Of a stretch of 64,000 bases of DNA, positions 1-12,456 are shown in pieces (the stretch's first letter is position 1; each line of letters begins with the position of its first letter). The position numbers and the translations under genes were made by a program. The notes under the pieces are model-generated. The model did no database searches, was not told the DNA's origin, and saw nothing but the letters and a program-made list of their open reading frames with translations. The DNA lies in assembly GCA_038049695.1 (NCBI GenBank), contig CP142452.1, positions 53,216,501 through 53,280,500 of the forward strand, read 5' to 3'. Source of the DNA: Cinnamomum chago (Eukaryota; Streptophyta; Magnoliopsida; Laurales; Lauraceae).

Positions 1-373
1 AAGAGCTTGAAGATTACCAAAAGCCTTTTGGAGTTGCCCAAAGAGTTTGAGGAATCCCAAAGTTTTGGAAAGTCTAGAAGTCCAAGAAGTCTATTCCGCT
101 TGGGCCATGTGGAGGAGAGGACTCGTTTCTAATTTTTAGCATTTTCTATTTATGGATGAATGCTTAATTTAGAATATTTTCAAATCTGATCCAAACATAA
201 CAAGTTACTAAAATTGGTCAAATCAAATTAATTTTTGGAAAGAGTTCTAATTAGTGTTGATGACCCATGAGATGGACACATTGGTAACACTAATTTAAGA
301 AACTGGACTTTCCTAAAAAAATAACTTGACTTGGAACCAATCTTTCATCATATCATGAGATGATTTGATGTTC

Positions 374-406
<33 letters not shown>

Positions 407-3400
407 GGCCCTAATACCTTACAAGGAAATCCTCAATTCTAAAATATTAAGTGGGAGCGGGGCATTTATATTTAGAAATCCCCATGGTTTTCCACCATAG
501 GTCCATTGTAAGGAAAGTATTAGCCTCGCGCCATCTTGAGAATGGTCGTTCCCCACGGAGGGCTTTTACTTGTCTGGTTACTAGATATGGATCTCCTATG
601 GATAGTGTTGGTGAGACGGGGCGGGGGGCCCACTCCCCAAGGAGGAGCTGCTCGCAACGATTGTCATGCAATGCTAGTTGGTGGGTCACACTTAACTAAA
701 ATAATGATGTAGTATCCCCAAGGATTTGCCTCATTTATTTTAGAAACCGAAGCTAATCGGGAGTCATTCATTATTTGGTATGAGATACCTAGATAATAAT
801 GAATGAAGGGGATCATGGAATGTTAGTCTTAATCTTAATTTTAACCAACTTTGATCCGCACCAATCTAGGTGGTATTCGCACTCCCCAATGAGGCATACC
901 CCGGAGATTGGAATTCCGATGTATTCTGAATATAGTGGTTATGAGGATTCCCACATAAATTTGGTAGAATACTAAACCCTAATGTCATTTAAATTCATTA
1001 ATTGAATGTATGGTTATGTGCTACAGTTTTTCAAGCATGAATTCAAATACTTTCAAACCACTTGCGACCATCCTCAACTAGAATAAGTTGATGGAATCCA
1101 ACTTTATAGACTGGAAAAGGACCCTGGATATTATCCTGACAGCTTCAGGATGCAGATGTGTCCTTACCGTACCCTCCCTTCCTGAGCCTGAGCTTCATGC
1201 ACCTCAGTATGAAAAAGACCTTTACAACGAATGGACATAAAATAATGAGGTAGCCAGATGTTTTATACAGGCATCCATGTCTAGTTTTTACAACACCAAC
1301 ATCAATCCTATAAGTCAGCATGCGATATTCTATCGAACTTAAATGAGATGTTTGCGGACCAGGTTAGACCTGTTAAGCAAGCTGCTATGAAGGTGCTGAT
1401 AAACACTAAGATGGCTGAGGGAACCCTAGTACAAAAACATTTGTTGAAAATGAGTCTCGCACTAAATGAGTTAGATGTACTGGGTGTTACGATTGATAAA
1501 GAATCGCAGATCGACATGATCCTTCAGTCACTACCGGATTCTTTTAATCATTTCGAGATCAATTATAATAAATTGGAAATGACCATAGCTGAGTTGTCTC
1601 GCCAGCTGGTAGTGACTGAGGAAATCATGAAGAAAGAGCAAAATTCCCTCATGATAGAAAAGTCATTTGCTAGGACTAAGCCAAAAGGCAAAGACCGAGA
1701 TAGCAAGAAGAAATCAGTCATCAAGGGTCCTAAGGTGGAGAATGGTTCTACTTGTAGTATGGCAAAGGCTAAGGGTACGGGAGTAAAAGGAAAGTGTTTC
1801 CATTGTGGTAAGACACGACATTGGAAAAGGAATTGTCCAGAATATCTGTCTAAGAAGAAGACCTCGGGTATGATTGAGTCACTTATTTCTGAAGTTAGTT
1901 TTGCAACTGGTACTTCAGAATCTTGGTGTATGGACTCCAGGGCAACTGATCACATATGTAATTCGTTGCAGGGGTTCAGGGAAACCAGGAGGTTCAGTGA
2001 TGAAGAAATCATTGTCAACCTAGGATCTGATGCTAAGGCAGAGGCTGTTTCAGTGGGAGTTATTACATTATGTTTTTCAAATGATAAATTGGTTTTGTCA
2101 AACACGTTATATGTACCGTCTTTACGGCGGAATTCAATTTCAGTTTCTAGTATGGTGAATAAGAGTTATTCTATTACTCTTGATACTGAAATTGTCATAA
2201 AGAGATACAGTACTTTTATGTATTCTGACAAGGTAATCAATGGAATTTATTTGTTAATCCCACAATGTATGAGATACATGATACTGAAACAACTAATAGA
2301 CCATCATTAAAGAGGAAATCGCCTTCATCTGATCCAACAAAACTTTGGCACTTGAGGCTAGGTCATATAAACCTAAACAGGATTGACAGGCTAGTGAAAG
2401 ATGGTATCTTGCCTTCAATGGTGGTAGAACCAATGTTTGTCTGCGAGTCCTGTCTGGAAGGTAAAATGACAAAAAGGCCCTTTTCATCAAAGGGCAATGG
2501 GGCCAAAGATTTATTGGAATTAGTGTATACTGATGTGTGTGGACCCATTAATATCAGGGCCAGAGGAGGATATCTCTTCGCTGATTTTATGGGATACTTA
2601 TCAGAAAATGGGATTTTATCCCAGTTGTCTGCTCCTGGTATGCCTCAACAGAATAGAGTAGCAGAAAGAAGGAACCAAACTCTTTTAGATATGATCAGGT
2701 CTATACTGAGTTTCTCAGGATTACATATATCCTTTTGGGGATACGCCTTGGATACTGCGATGTACGTACTAAACCTTGTACCATGTAAGTTTATACCTAA
2801 GACTCCTCGGGAGTTGTGGTCCGGGCGAAAGCCTAGTCTACAACATTTACACATTTGGGGTTGTCCGGCACACGCGGTGAAGGTTAAGACAGATAAGTTG
2901 GAAACGAAGTCGGAAGTATGCACGTTTGTAGAATATCCTAAAGGAACTAAAGGTTGGTTATTCTATAATCCCAGAGAGCAGAAAGTGCTGGTAAGCACCA
3001 ATGCGGTTCTTCTGGAGGAAGATTATATGATGGACTGGAAATCTTTAGAAAATGTTATCTTGGAAGAAATTCAGAAAGAGATCAATTCCAAATCCAAATA
3101 TGACCAAACTTGAAGAAAATTCACCCATACCTAACCCAGTAATTACACCAGTGCCTTGTCATAGTGGGAGCATAGTCAGGCCCCCTGATAGGTTCCCGTT
3201 CTTGGGAGAGTCTTACGAGTCAATCCCGGAAGAACTGGAACAGGATCCCTATAACTATGATGAAGCAATTAATGACATAGATTCGGGACATTGGCAAGAT
3301 GCTATGAAAGCTGAGATGGAGTCTATGTACTCTAATCAGGTCTGGACACTTGTGGACTTGCCTGCCAATATCTAACCTATTGGGTGCAAGTGAGTCTACA

Positions 3401-6400
3401 AGAGAAAGAGAGGACCAGATGGAAGAGTTGAGACCTTTAAGGTCAGGCTTGTTGCTAAAGGATATACTCAGAAAGAAGATATCGATTATGAGGAAATCTT
3501 CTTGCCGGTAGCCATGCTCAAGACCATCCGGATACTCTTATCCATTGCGGCTCATCTCGATTACGAGATTTGACAAATGGATGTCAAGACGGCGTTTCTC
3601 AATGGTCATCTTGAGGAAGACATCTATATGATGCAGCCAGATGGTTTTATAGCGAGTAACCAAAAGCAAAGAGTTTGCAAGCTGCAGAAGTCCATTTACG
3701 GACTGAAGCAGGCATCCCGAAGCTGGAACATTCGTTTTGACCGGGCAATCAAATCATTTGTTTTTAGTCAAAATCCGGATGAGTCATGTGTGTATATGAA
3801 AAGTGAAGGTGACAGGGTAGTTTTTCTGATTTTACGTGTCGACGACATCCTTCTCCTTGGGAAGGATATAGGAATGTTGTCAACACTAAAAGGTTTAGTT
3901 GGCTAAGACTTTTGATATGAAGGACTTGGGAGAAGTCAGCCACATCCTATGGATCAAACTCCATTGAGACCGGATAAATAGGATGATAGACTTATCCCAA
4001 TATGCGTACATAGATAAGGTGCTGGTACAGTTTACTATGCAAGACTCCAAGAAGGGTATTACACCTTTCAGGCATGGAGTGCACCTTTTCAAGGATCAGT
4101 ATCCCAAGACACCTGAGGAAAATAAGCAGATGAGGTCGATACCATACGCTTCGGGTGTTGGTAGCCTCATGTATGCTATGCTATATACTATACCGGATAT
4201 CTATCATGCATTGGGCTTAGTCAGCAGATATCAGTCTAACTCAGGTCCTAACAATTGGACTGTTGTAAGATGTGTTCTCAAATCCTTGAGAATGACTAAA
4301 TACCACATGTTGATTTACGGCAGTAATGAGTAGATTACATAGATACTGACTTCCAGTCAAATAAGGATTCCAAGAAATCAATTTCTGGGTATGTGTTCAT
4401 GCTGTAGCTGCTTAAAAAGCAGCCAAAGAAGTAGATTGACTCAATAGATTCCTTATGGAACTTGGAGTGGTGCTTTTGGCAAGACAGCCGCTCACAGTTT
4501 ACTGTGATAACAGCAGGGCAGTCGATAAGTCCAAGGAACGCAGGAGCCAAAAGCATGTACAGAGGTTATAACAAATGGTCAGAGAGATTGGGCAGAGAGG
4601 TGATACTGCTATCACCTAGATAGACTCTGCAGACAATATGGGAGATCTCTTTACTAAGCCTTTGAATACCAAAGTCTTTGGGCAGTAAGTAGATGGGATC
4701 TGCATGAGATGCAACCCTGACTGGCATTGAGCCCAAGTGGGAGATTGTTAGTTTTATGGTCTCAATACCAGTATATGATGAATAAATTGATTAATTTCTT
4801 TATTTATCAATATATATTATTGCTTTCCTTTCATGAGATGAATGGTGTTTTATTATTTGTTTGCACATAACTAATAAGAATGACATAATGGTTCATGAGA
4901 TGAACCGGAGTCCACAAGTATACAAGATGTAATACATGTGTATAGATGAGATCCACATACAGGAGACATGTATTGCAAATCTTATACTTAAATATCTTCA
5001 CAACCAGTGATGAGATTGGGCATCTCATCTGACAAGGTTGCAGCACTTTGATCACTATGAGATAGTGTGATTTGTCTCGATCATCGGAATGTAAGATTCT
5101 AGATCATGGTGCTGGTACATTGGATGTATTGAAGGACCATGAGAAGCACCTTATATACACTGTCTTTACTTTAAGGTCTGCTCTCATAATTCCCTAACAA
5201 TAGGCTCATAATCCTGAGACTTTAATGAACTCAAGTTTCTATCTATTCATTTGCTTTAAGTCACCAATGAGTGAGGCCAATTGTAGGTCAACACCTCGGT
5301 GATTTGGGTATGTGGTAGTAGAGCTGTGGGAACATTCAATGGTCAAGATGGAATCTATCTTTAATATCCCCTTGTGCCAATTAATGGATTTATCATTGGT
5401 AAGTGCGCACTCATTCCAATTAAGAGTTAATTGGATTGGTACCAAATGATCATTATAATTAATTGGGGCTCAAGAATAATAAGATATGTATCTAATTTGG
5501 TTGACAGGTCCAATTGATCCATGGATATAGATGGAGGGGTCTACTTGTGGTAATTGGGAAGTTTAAGGTCTTCATTGTAATATATTCCTAAAACTGGAGT
5601 GCAATTGCATTTATATAGTGGAGTTATTTGCAATTAACTGTGGGCCCGGATTGCACATGAGATGTGAGGTCGCGTGTCCCAATTGGAGCCAGCTTTCTAA
5701 GAAATCCCTAGTGGTCCCCATGCTAGCCCAAGATATTAGAAAAATACTAATTAGAGTAGAACTCTAAAAGGAAATAGAAAGTTATTATTTATATTTGAAG
5801 TGAGACTTCTAATAGTAATAATAGTAAGTTACTAATTATTAATGGAAGTGAGACTTCTATTTTAATTAGTAAAATAGGAAGTTACTAATCATATTTGAAG
5901 TAAGACTTCTAATTGTGATTTAGTAAGCAACTAGTTGTTTTGGAAGTAAGACTTTTATTTCAATTAGTAAGAGGAGGTTGCTTAAGTGCTATAAAAGGAG
6001 AGAGAGGAGGCTTGGACGTCCCTAATGCTATTCCATCTAGCGATTCACGCCCAGCCCTCTATTTGAGTGCAAGTGTTGCATCTCTTCCTCCCTTCCCTCT
6101 TCTAGTTCTCTTCTCTTCCTCCTCTAGTTCCTTGGAGTTGCTAGTTGGGTTTTCTCATTGAGATTCCACCATCTTCTTGAGAAAATAGAATCTGATACGG
6201 GTCATAGCGTGGAAGATCAAAAAGTGTTAGAGATTCTAATTTGATTAGTGAAGGTGTTCATCATCAAAGAAAGAGATCAAATTCTCCATTAGAGCACTAC
6301 CAAGCTCCAAATGTATAATCTACATCCTTGTATGTTGTAGATTTCGTGGTTGCATGTTTAGGTGTTGTTTTCTATCTTCTAGATAGTATATATTGCTGTA

Positions 6401-6526
6401 CATGATTTATGAGATTGAGGAATTGCATCCTGGATTGCGTTTGTTGCCTTCTAGATAATTGATCCCTGCATCAAGTGAGTCAAAAGTTTTTGAAACTTAT
6501 CTGAAAGGCCCACCTATTTTCCAACA
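1..6526 (+). mobile_element. Ty1/copia LTR retrotransposon, copy 1 (left end outside window)
   Basis: Seen: a long non-coding leader (1 to about 1036, with a TA/TG microsatellite near 374-406), then gag starting near 1037 and carrying a CCHC zinc knuckle (CFHCGKTRHWKRNC, near 1795-1836). Next come protease and GAG-pre-integrase parts (to about 2480, CESCLEGK), integrase (about 2500-3100), reverse transcriptase (about 3250-4100, with the YVDD-box equivalent near 3838-3850 read as RVDDILLL), RNase H to about 4690, a polypurine tract (4735-4745) and a 3' LTR. The same leader recurs at 36669-38540, which shows how much lies to the left. The order PR-IN-RT-RH defines Ty1/copia. The ~1.8 kb LTR and ~1.8 kb leader resemble the Angela/BARE lineage (inference). 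It is broken, with roughly half a dozen breaks, and looks old. Confidence 0.93.
4746..6526 (+). repeat. 3' LTR of copia copy 1
   Basis: Begins TGTTAG directly after the purine-rich tract and ends in CCAACA, so it has the expected TG...CA ends. The right edge is fixed by comparison with the LTR of copy 2, where the same end (36663-36668) is followed at once by a primer-binding site. Length is 1781 bp. The last ~550 bp are rich in short AGTTACTAAT / GTGAGACTTCTA repeats. The two LTR copies are clearly related but differ at many positions and belong to different insertions. Confidence 0.88.
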
Positions 6527-7165
6527 CCCTCATGCCAAAGAAAGGAGCATTATGCTCTTTATGTGTACCTCATTTGCGTGAAACTGATATACTGCCTCAG
6601 GGTGGGAAGTCTGGATGGGCAGGAACCTCATAGCCCTTGCATTGGACCATGGTTTAGGCTCTTGAAGACAATTGCAGAAGCTCAGAATCTTATTCCTGAA
6701 TTTGAGGTATCTTCACGTTGAGCTAAGTAAAGCATTTTGATATAAGTTTGTGTATGATGACACTAAGCTTGACCATGATACACTATAATCAAGCAAAAGA
6801 GAAAAGTAACGTAGGCAAAATGTCTTCTACTAACTACATAAATTATAAACTAATAATTTAATAAATAAAGAGTAGGTTGGTGAACATTGTATAATCAGTT
6901 GGGTGATAACACGTTGATAAGACAATTTTTGAGTCAGGTTCTTTACAATTGGGTGGTAACACAATATCAAGAAGATATCAGTTGCAACAACATAGGTTGT
7001 GACCAACTCCTCCAGCATGCGTTCTTGTATGTGGGGAGTGTGTGGGGACTGGGGAGTCATACATGATACTAGTGACAAAAGGTGTTTGCAGTTCGCACGC
7101 AAAGAGCTACCAATGATGATTCTCATCCGGTCTGAGCAACCAAAGACATATCTAATAACATATAT

Positions 7166-7221
<56 letters not shown>

Positions 7222-8244
7222 AGTGGAAACCACCTTGAGGTAAACTTCTACATTTCTTTTTTACTTTCTGTGATCTTTTATACCGTTGGGTTTGATGCAA
7301 TTATCATTGGGTGCCTTTATTTCTGGTATTAACAGGAGGAGTGGTTTTTTTGAGGCGTTTTTGTGGCACCTTTGAGGACCTCTTTTGCAAGTTTTACGTG
7401 GTTTTGGGAGGTGGGTCTTGCGTTGTTTCGAGTATCTGGCTTTTGAGGTTGGTGCCTTCTTTCCAGTGCTCTTATTCTATTTAGTATTTATTCATCTGGT
7501 GATGGAGTTCTAAGAGCATTTTTTTCATTGTTAGTTTCAGTGCTGTTGTTGCAGTTATTGATGACATTTTTTTTATTGGGTTGCTTTCTTTTTCCTTGCC
7601 TATTCTTCTTTTCTTCTTGATAGGAACCCATCAATGGAATATGGATATGGATCTTTGCCTTTTTCTTTTGTGGGTGCTCATCTCTTTATAAAAGTATTTT
7701 CTTTTCTTTTATGTTATTACTTTGAGTTTATGGGCAATTCCATAATTCTGATTCTGTGATTAGTGAAATCAGTTGTTTTTGTTTGTATCTTACTTTTTTA
7801 CATTTGCTTTTCTTTTTCACCTATTGAACTGTTTACTTTTCCTTTTTCCCCAAATCGAAGACTCCTGGATCCAAAGTTCTCTATCTTGGAGTTGCTTCGG
7901 GGACTACAGTTTCTCATGTATCAGACATTGTTGGACCGTAAGTAGAACTCTTTGGACAAGGTGTTTTTTTTTTCTTTTTCTTTTTTTTGTGTGTGTGTGT
8001 GTGTGATATCAAGTGCAGTTGGGATTATATGTAGAACTCTCTAGACTTTGGTTTTTGTATGCCAAAATCATATATCGCTTATTAGCATTTTTATCAATTA
8101 AATTGCATGAGAATGATTTTTTTCCCTTCGAACTTCATCCTATAAAAGGGGAACCTCTGACCATGTAAAATGTGCACAATGCAATTTATTTTCAAGTTGG
8201 ATTTCACAATTTACTACTCCAATTCTGTTGTGCAGTAGTCCACT
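6527..8244. other. Gene-poor, T-rich intergenic DNA
   Basis: No convincing gene is visible. A stretch at 6540-6715 has short open runs (for example SLDGQEPHSPCIGPWF in one frame) that could be an exon remnant, but I could not assign it. 7340-8010 is T-rich with short open frames typical of low complexity, and there is a TG run at 7990-8005. Confidence 0.5.
7167..7217. repeat. (GA)n microsatellite
   Basis: About 25 uninterrupted GA units. Reading frames through it give only Arg-Glu or Ser-Leu strings and are not genes. Confidence 0.97.
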
Positions 8245-8400
8245 GATTAGGGATATTCATGGCCAGGCTGGGCTAGGCTGAAGCACATCCCGGCCAGCCC
8301 GACTTTAGAAACAGCGGCTTGTATCCAACCCAGGCCCAATACAGGGTATAAATATCACGCTCAAACCTGCCCATTTAGTCAATTGGACCATAAAGCTTAG
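8245..8400. repeat. Dispersed GC-rich repeat (GGGCC/AGGCCC type)
   Basis: Contains phrases such as CCGACTTTAGAAA and TGTATCCAACCCAGGCCC that recur in inverted orientation at about 13440-13515 (TCTAAAGTCGGGG, CCTGGGTTGGATACGGGCC). This is a dispersed repeat, probably a MITE or part of one, with one copy here and another inside the pectinesterase intron. Confidence 0.6.
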
Positions 8401-8990
8401 TGAGTGCTTGAATTAGTTTCCTCCATGTTACGTACCATAGAGTCCCAAAATGGGTTACCATATTTTTTAAGGGACTCTATTAACTGCAATAAATCTCCTT
8501 CTATTATCACTTTCTTTAGCAGTAGTTCAATGCACATTTCAATGCCTTTGAGAAAGGATTGAAGTTCTGATTCTAGTGAATTTCCTGCAGCAATCTTCCC
8601 TTCAAAAGCTGTTAGAATTGCTCATGCTGATGTGCAAATAATGCCGCCAAAACCTGCTGATTTGGTAAATATGTTATATGATCCGTCAAAATCTAACTTT
8701 GAATAGTTGCCTGGTGGTGGAGTCCATATATCAGTAGAAAGACCTGCTAGAGCTGCGTTTAGTATAATTTTATTAGCCATGTTCCATTCAATAATTTGCA
8801 TTTTTTTATTTTGTGGTCCGAATTCATTCTAAAAAGAAGGAATGCAAGGATAGAGAGGCCCATACAAATCTAGGAAATTGCCTCCATACTAATTTTGTGA
8901 CTGTGCATTGGATGGTCCACGGTTTCAGGGTCTTGGTGACACAAGCTGCAGAAGGCAATTTCTGCACAATGCAATTTCTATCATATAGAA
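8400..8990 (-). mobile_element. LINE (non-LTR) remnant: RNase H-like domain and trace of RT zinc-binding domain
   Basis: On the minus strand, reading from about 8735 down to 8405, one frame gives WTPPPGNYSKLDFDGS, AGFGGIICTSA, LESELQSFLKGIEM and IIEGDLLQLIESLKKY. This is the plant RNase H-like (RVT_3) pattern, with the catalytic Asp (DFDG), Glu (SELQ) and Asp (EGDL) all present. It has at least one in-frame stop (after CTSA). Upstream on the same strand, 8990-8800 shows weak traces of the Cys/His reverse-transcriptase zinc-binding region. It is a decayed 3' piece of an L1-like LINE. A host RNase H-like gene remnant is the alternative. Confidence 0.68.
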
Positions 8991-8999
8991 CATTTAAGT

Positions 9000-9270
9000 T
9001 TCAATCAACATTTATAGTTGCACTCTGAGTTTTTATGATACATTCTCATGCACATAAATTCCTTCCTGAGAGGAAGCCTTAATATGTGCATATTTCATGA
9101 TTACAAAGGAAGGCCACAAGACACAAAATGGAAGATATTGACAACGTATTCTCTTTGCTCTGCATGAATCTTTCAGCTGAATGTCTTAATGATGAAAATT
9201 GAAATCTTATAATATGTTCTTTGAATTATTGCAATGGAAATCAAATTACATCATATTGAACATTTTGTCT
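9000..9270. other. No feature recognised
   Basis: AT-rich DNA between the LINE remnant and the invertase remnant. I see no exon, repeat or RNA gene here. Confidence 0.5.
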
Positions 9271-9392
9271 CCAGTGCTTCTTTGGCTTCTTACTGCTGCT
9301 TGTATTAAGACCGGACGTCCTCAGATAGCAAAGCGTGCCATTGATCTTGCTGAAACTCCGTTGTAGAAGGATAACTAGCCAGAAATGATACA
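9271..9392 (+). pseudogene. Neutral/alkaline invertase, single decayed exon fragment
   Basis: Read from 9271, the frame gives [20 protein letters not shown], then [11 protein letters not shown]. This matches the highly conserved region near the C-terminus of plant neutral/alkaline (cytosolic, GH100) invertases, which cleave sucrose to glucose and fructose. In functional enzymes the stretch follows NGGSW and is followed by DxWPEYYD. Here the matching codons run into two in-frame TAG stops (after ETPL and after KDN) and then homology ends. No other invertase exon is visible in the surrounding 3 kb, so this is an isolated remnant rather than part of a gene. The right edge is approximate. Recognition is from memory of the family. 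Confidence 0.75.
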
Positions 9393-9399
9393 AACTGCA

Positions 9400-9710
9400 C
9401 AATTACATCCAAGGCATCTGATGAAGATGGGGACTTTGCAGAGCTGTGTGTGTTCAAGTGGACAGCACTTCTCATTCCTCCCTTGCAGTCTAGAACCTTT
9501 CTCCGGCGTCCCTCTTACTTCTATTATTGATTTTTGTAGAGACTTTTCTCCAATGTAATTGTTGTATAGTTTTCTCCAATGTAATTGAGATTCCAAAGAG
9601 TATTTTCAGGATTTTTAAAAAAATTTGGAAAGTGGTACTTTTCATCCATTGACTGAAGAATTTTGGCCATTAAAATAGGAGGCTACTAATTTTTTTTCCT
9701 TATGAAATCT

Positions 9711-9741
<31 letters not shown>

Positions 9742-9834
9742 GCAATTCTTAAACAAGTTCCATTTCTAAAATTAGCTGAGTTGAACACTGCCCAGGATGT
9801 CCATAAGATGGGCAAAATCTTCATACTTGGCTGA
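9400..9834. other. Non-coding DNA with a T22 run
   Basis: No gene recognised. A ~22-base T run at 9719-9740 may mark the poly(A) tail of a small minus-strand retroposon, but no body or target duplication was identified. Confidence 0.45.
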
Positions 9835-10250
9835 GAAAATCTATGGAACTAGGACAATTTCAAGTTTTCAACTGAATCATTGTAATTGTCCAAAATCACA
9901 ATAGGTGTATTTTTTTCCTACTTGCATTTTGTTTTTATTCTTGTCTTACATTGTCTGCAACTAGTTGCTTAGTTGGGTTTTCAGCAGCAAATCTATGGAA
10001 CTAGGACAATTTCAAGTTTTCAAGTTGGGTTTTCAGCAGCAAATCTATGGAACTAGGACAATTTCAAGTTTTCAAGTGAATCATTGTAATTGTCCAAAAT
10101 CACAATAGGTGTATTTTTTTTCCTACTTGCATTTTGTTTTTATTCTTGTCTTACATTGTCTGCAACTAGTTGCTTAGTTGGGTTTTCAGCAGCAGCTTGT
10201 GAATAATCACTAAATTGACTTGAGGCCCCAAGTTGCTTAGTCGGGTTTCC
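9835..10250. repeat. Local tandem/partial duplications (~153-bp unit)
   Basis: A unit starting AAATCTATGGAACTAGGAC and ending GGGTTTTCAGCAGC occurs at about 9837-9989 and again at about 10043-10195, with a shortened ~53-bp copy between them (9990-10042) joined at TTTTCAAG. A more diverged tail copy of the end (TTGCTTAGTCGGG) follows at 10230-10255. The near identity of the full copies implies recent duplication. Confidence 0.9.
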
Positions 10251-10271
10251 AGCAGTAGTTTGTGATGTCCG

Positions 10272-10448
10272 CTGCTACAAGATACAAATAGCAGCATACA
10301 GTTATAAAAAATGCTATGAATTATTAGTGGCAGATTATAATAATTAGCGGCGGTTTACAACCACCGCTATTGATAATTTTTTTGCAAACGGTTTTCATAA
10401 TGTAGCGGCAGTTTTTATCCGCTACTAAATGTAATTTTTCTTGTAGTG
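10272..10448. mobile_element. Small CACTA-type MITE (~177 bp)
   Basis: The right end reads CTTGTAGTG, the reverse complement of CACTACAAG. The left end (GCTGCTACAAG) is an imperfect inverted match. The interior has subterminal motifs AGCGGCGG, CCACCGCT, GTAGCGGC and CCGCTAC in both orientations, as expected for a non-autonomous CACTA (En/Spm) element. Confidence 0.7.
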
Positions 10449-11126
10449 CCATTTGAAGTCCTTCGAAACTTGAGTTAGAGTTGGTTCCTCGAACTTGAGC
10501 CCTAGTCATACGCCTTGTAACTCGTCACGGAGGCCCTTGCTTGATCATATTTGTAGAGGCCATGTTAGGATCTGCCACTTTAGACACTCATTTTTTAGTG
10601 ATTTTACATCGAGCAGTTTTCTTTGTTTGTCTCTGGTGGTAGACGAGAGCTTTCTTGTTAATCTGGCTAACAAGATATGGGACCTATCTATTTAATTGAA
10701 TGAATAGGTATCCTGTTTTTTAAGTGAAGGGCCACTAATTTGAGTGTAGCAATTTTAGCGGGACCCATCAGCAGAAACTATCACTGACTATATTTTGGAA
10801 TTCTAGGCCTATAAAAATTTATTGGGGCCAGAGTTTCGACTTTATACTTAATGTTGTTGGACTCAGACCCTGGTGAGTTAATGGGCCTAGACCCACTCCC
10901 AAAATTTATTTGAAATGTCATCATTTTTTTTTAATGTCAACACACAAATCATAAATATCATGATTATTTTGTTAGTTTGATTTATTTCATTTACTTAAGA
11001 ATCACTCGATCACTTTCCATGCGGACCTTGGCATAAAGCAGGACCACATAAATCATGTTGTGCTTCTCTTATTTTGATTTTATATTTATTACATCGTGAA
11101 TGGTTACATTCTCAACGACCAATTTA
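10449..11126. other. No feature recognised
   Basis: Mixed-composition intergenic DNA. The short open frame at 10495-10695 has no recognisable similarity. Confidence 0.5.
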
Positions 11127-12060
11127 CGGTGTGTTTGGTTTGGATTCTTGATAATCAAATGTTCTTTTCTTAAAATAGCTTCGGAAAATAGACTTAGCTT
11201 ATTATTAAAGAGTGTCATTTGGTGAGCTCAGCTTTTGTACTTACTATTTAACAACAAAAGCATTCAATACTAATTAGACAATCATAAAGCACTTTCAAAT
11301 ATATAATGATCAAACAATTTGTATAAGTCTTTATAAAAATGAATAAATTATACAATATGAGGTAGCCTTGTAGGTAAATAAAATGGCCTCACATAAAGCA
11401 ATATACGCGCCATTTCATGTGGCCCCAACCGAAAAGCACTGGGATTTAGTAATCTGTACAAAAATAACAAAAGTTTAAAATAAAATGTAAGCCAAAAGTT
11501 AAATCCTCATAAGCAATTAAAAAAATTTCTATTAAAAGAAAAAAGGTAATATTGAGAAATTCTATAAGAAATATGAGATATCACAATTGAAAGGAAAAAT
11601 GCGATAGAATTAACTAACCAAAAATCCTTTTAATGCATAATCACAATCATGAGATAAGACGGTTTGGATCCATTTCACAGCCCCATATGTCGACACACAC
11701 ATATAGAGAGAGAGAGAGAGAGAGATAGAATTTCTTAAAACTCTTTTAATAAACCCTACAAACAGGTGGAATGCATCTATTCAAATGATACAAATCAGAT
11801 CATAAAAGTTCAGAAATCAAATTATGAACTTTGTAGCATGAGGTCCAGTCAATATCAGGTTTAAGTTCTACCATGCAAACAACATAAACTGGGAACTAGT
11901 GAAGTGGGTAGATCTCTCCTTCGTTCCAGAGTCATTTTTTCACTTCTATTTTTAAAAAGCTCTTTTGTAAGTGTAATGTCCAAACAAACTTTGGAGGGTT
12001 GTTGGGCTTTTTATAAGTTAAAAGCCCATAAAGCTCAGTTAAGTCGAACCAAACGCACCA
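11127..12060. mobile_element. Non-autonomous PIF/Harbinger-like (Tourist-type) element, 934 bp
   Basis: The left end CGGTGTGTTTGGTT and right end AACCAAACGCACCA are inverted repeats of one another with two mismatches. Each is bordered by TTA (11124-11126 and 12061-12063), the target duplication typical of PIF/Harbinger elements. The interior is AT-rich, lacks a transposase and contains a GA microsatellite (11707-11726). The class is inferred from TSD and termini. Confidence 0.72.
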
Positions 12061-12456
12061 TTATTAATTTTCTTAGTTGAAGACTCTACATGTTTATACC
12101 TTATGCTAACTGGGGATTTTCGCCCTTGATTGTTAATAGAAACTTAACTTTGGGATAAAAAATAATAATTATAATCTTTTCATCCGTATCTCTCTCTTAT
12201 ATTGAAGAAATGGATTACACTTCAGCTTACAGGCACATTGCAGCTAACATTACAAGAACTTGATTATTCTGCTAACTATGACATTATGTCACCTTTCCGA
12301 GCTTAACAAAAATTTTGAAACTTCCAGTAATGACTAATGCAAATTTCATTGCAATCTCTCTTATTTTCTAGGAGAGTAGAGGAACATCTTGCCATATGGT
12401 AGAAGAGACAGCAGGATGGTAGCTCTTGAAAAATCTAAAGGAATCTCTCTCTTGCT
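12061..12456. other. 3' flank of the pectinesterase gene
   Basis: Lies downstream of the pectinesterase stop codon on the minus strand. It is expected to hold the 3' UTR and poly(A) signal; A/T-rich runs are present but no clear signal was chosen. No other gene is seen. Confidence 0.5.

Noticed and set aside
447-699. Overlapping 80-82-residue frames on both strands in the copia leader
   Set aside because: The same region in copy 2 does not keep them open; the leader is non-coding in this family.
6540-6720. Possible host exon just right of the first copia LTR
   Set aside because: Short open runs in different frames with no family I could name; not reported as a gene.
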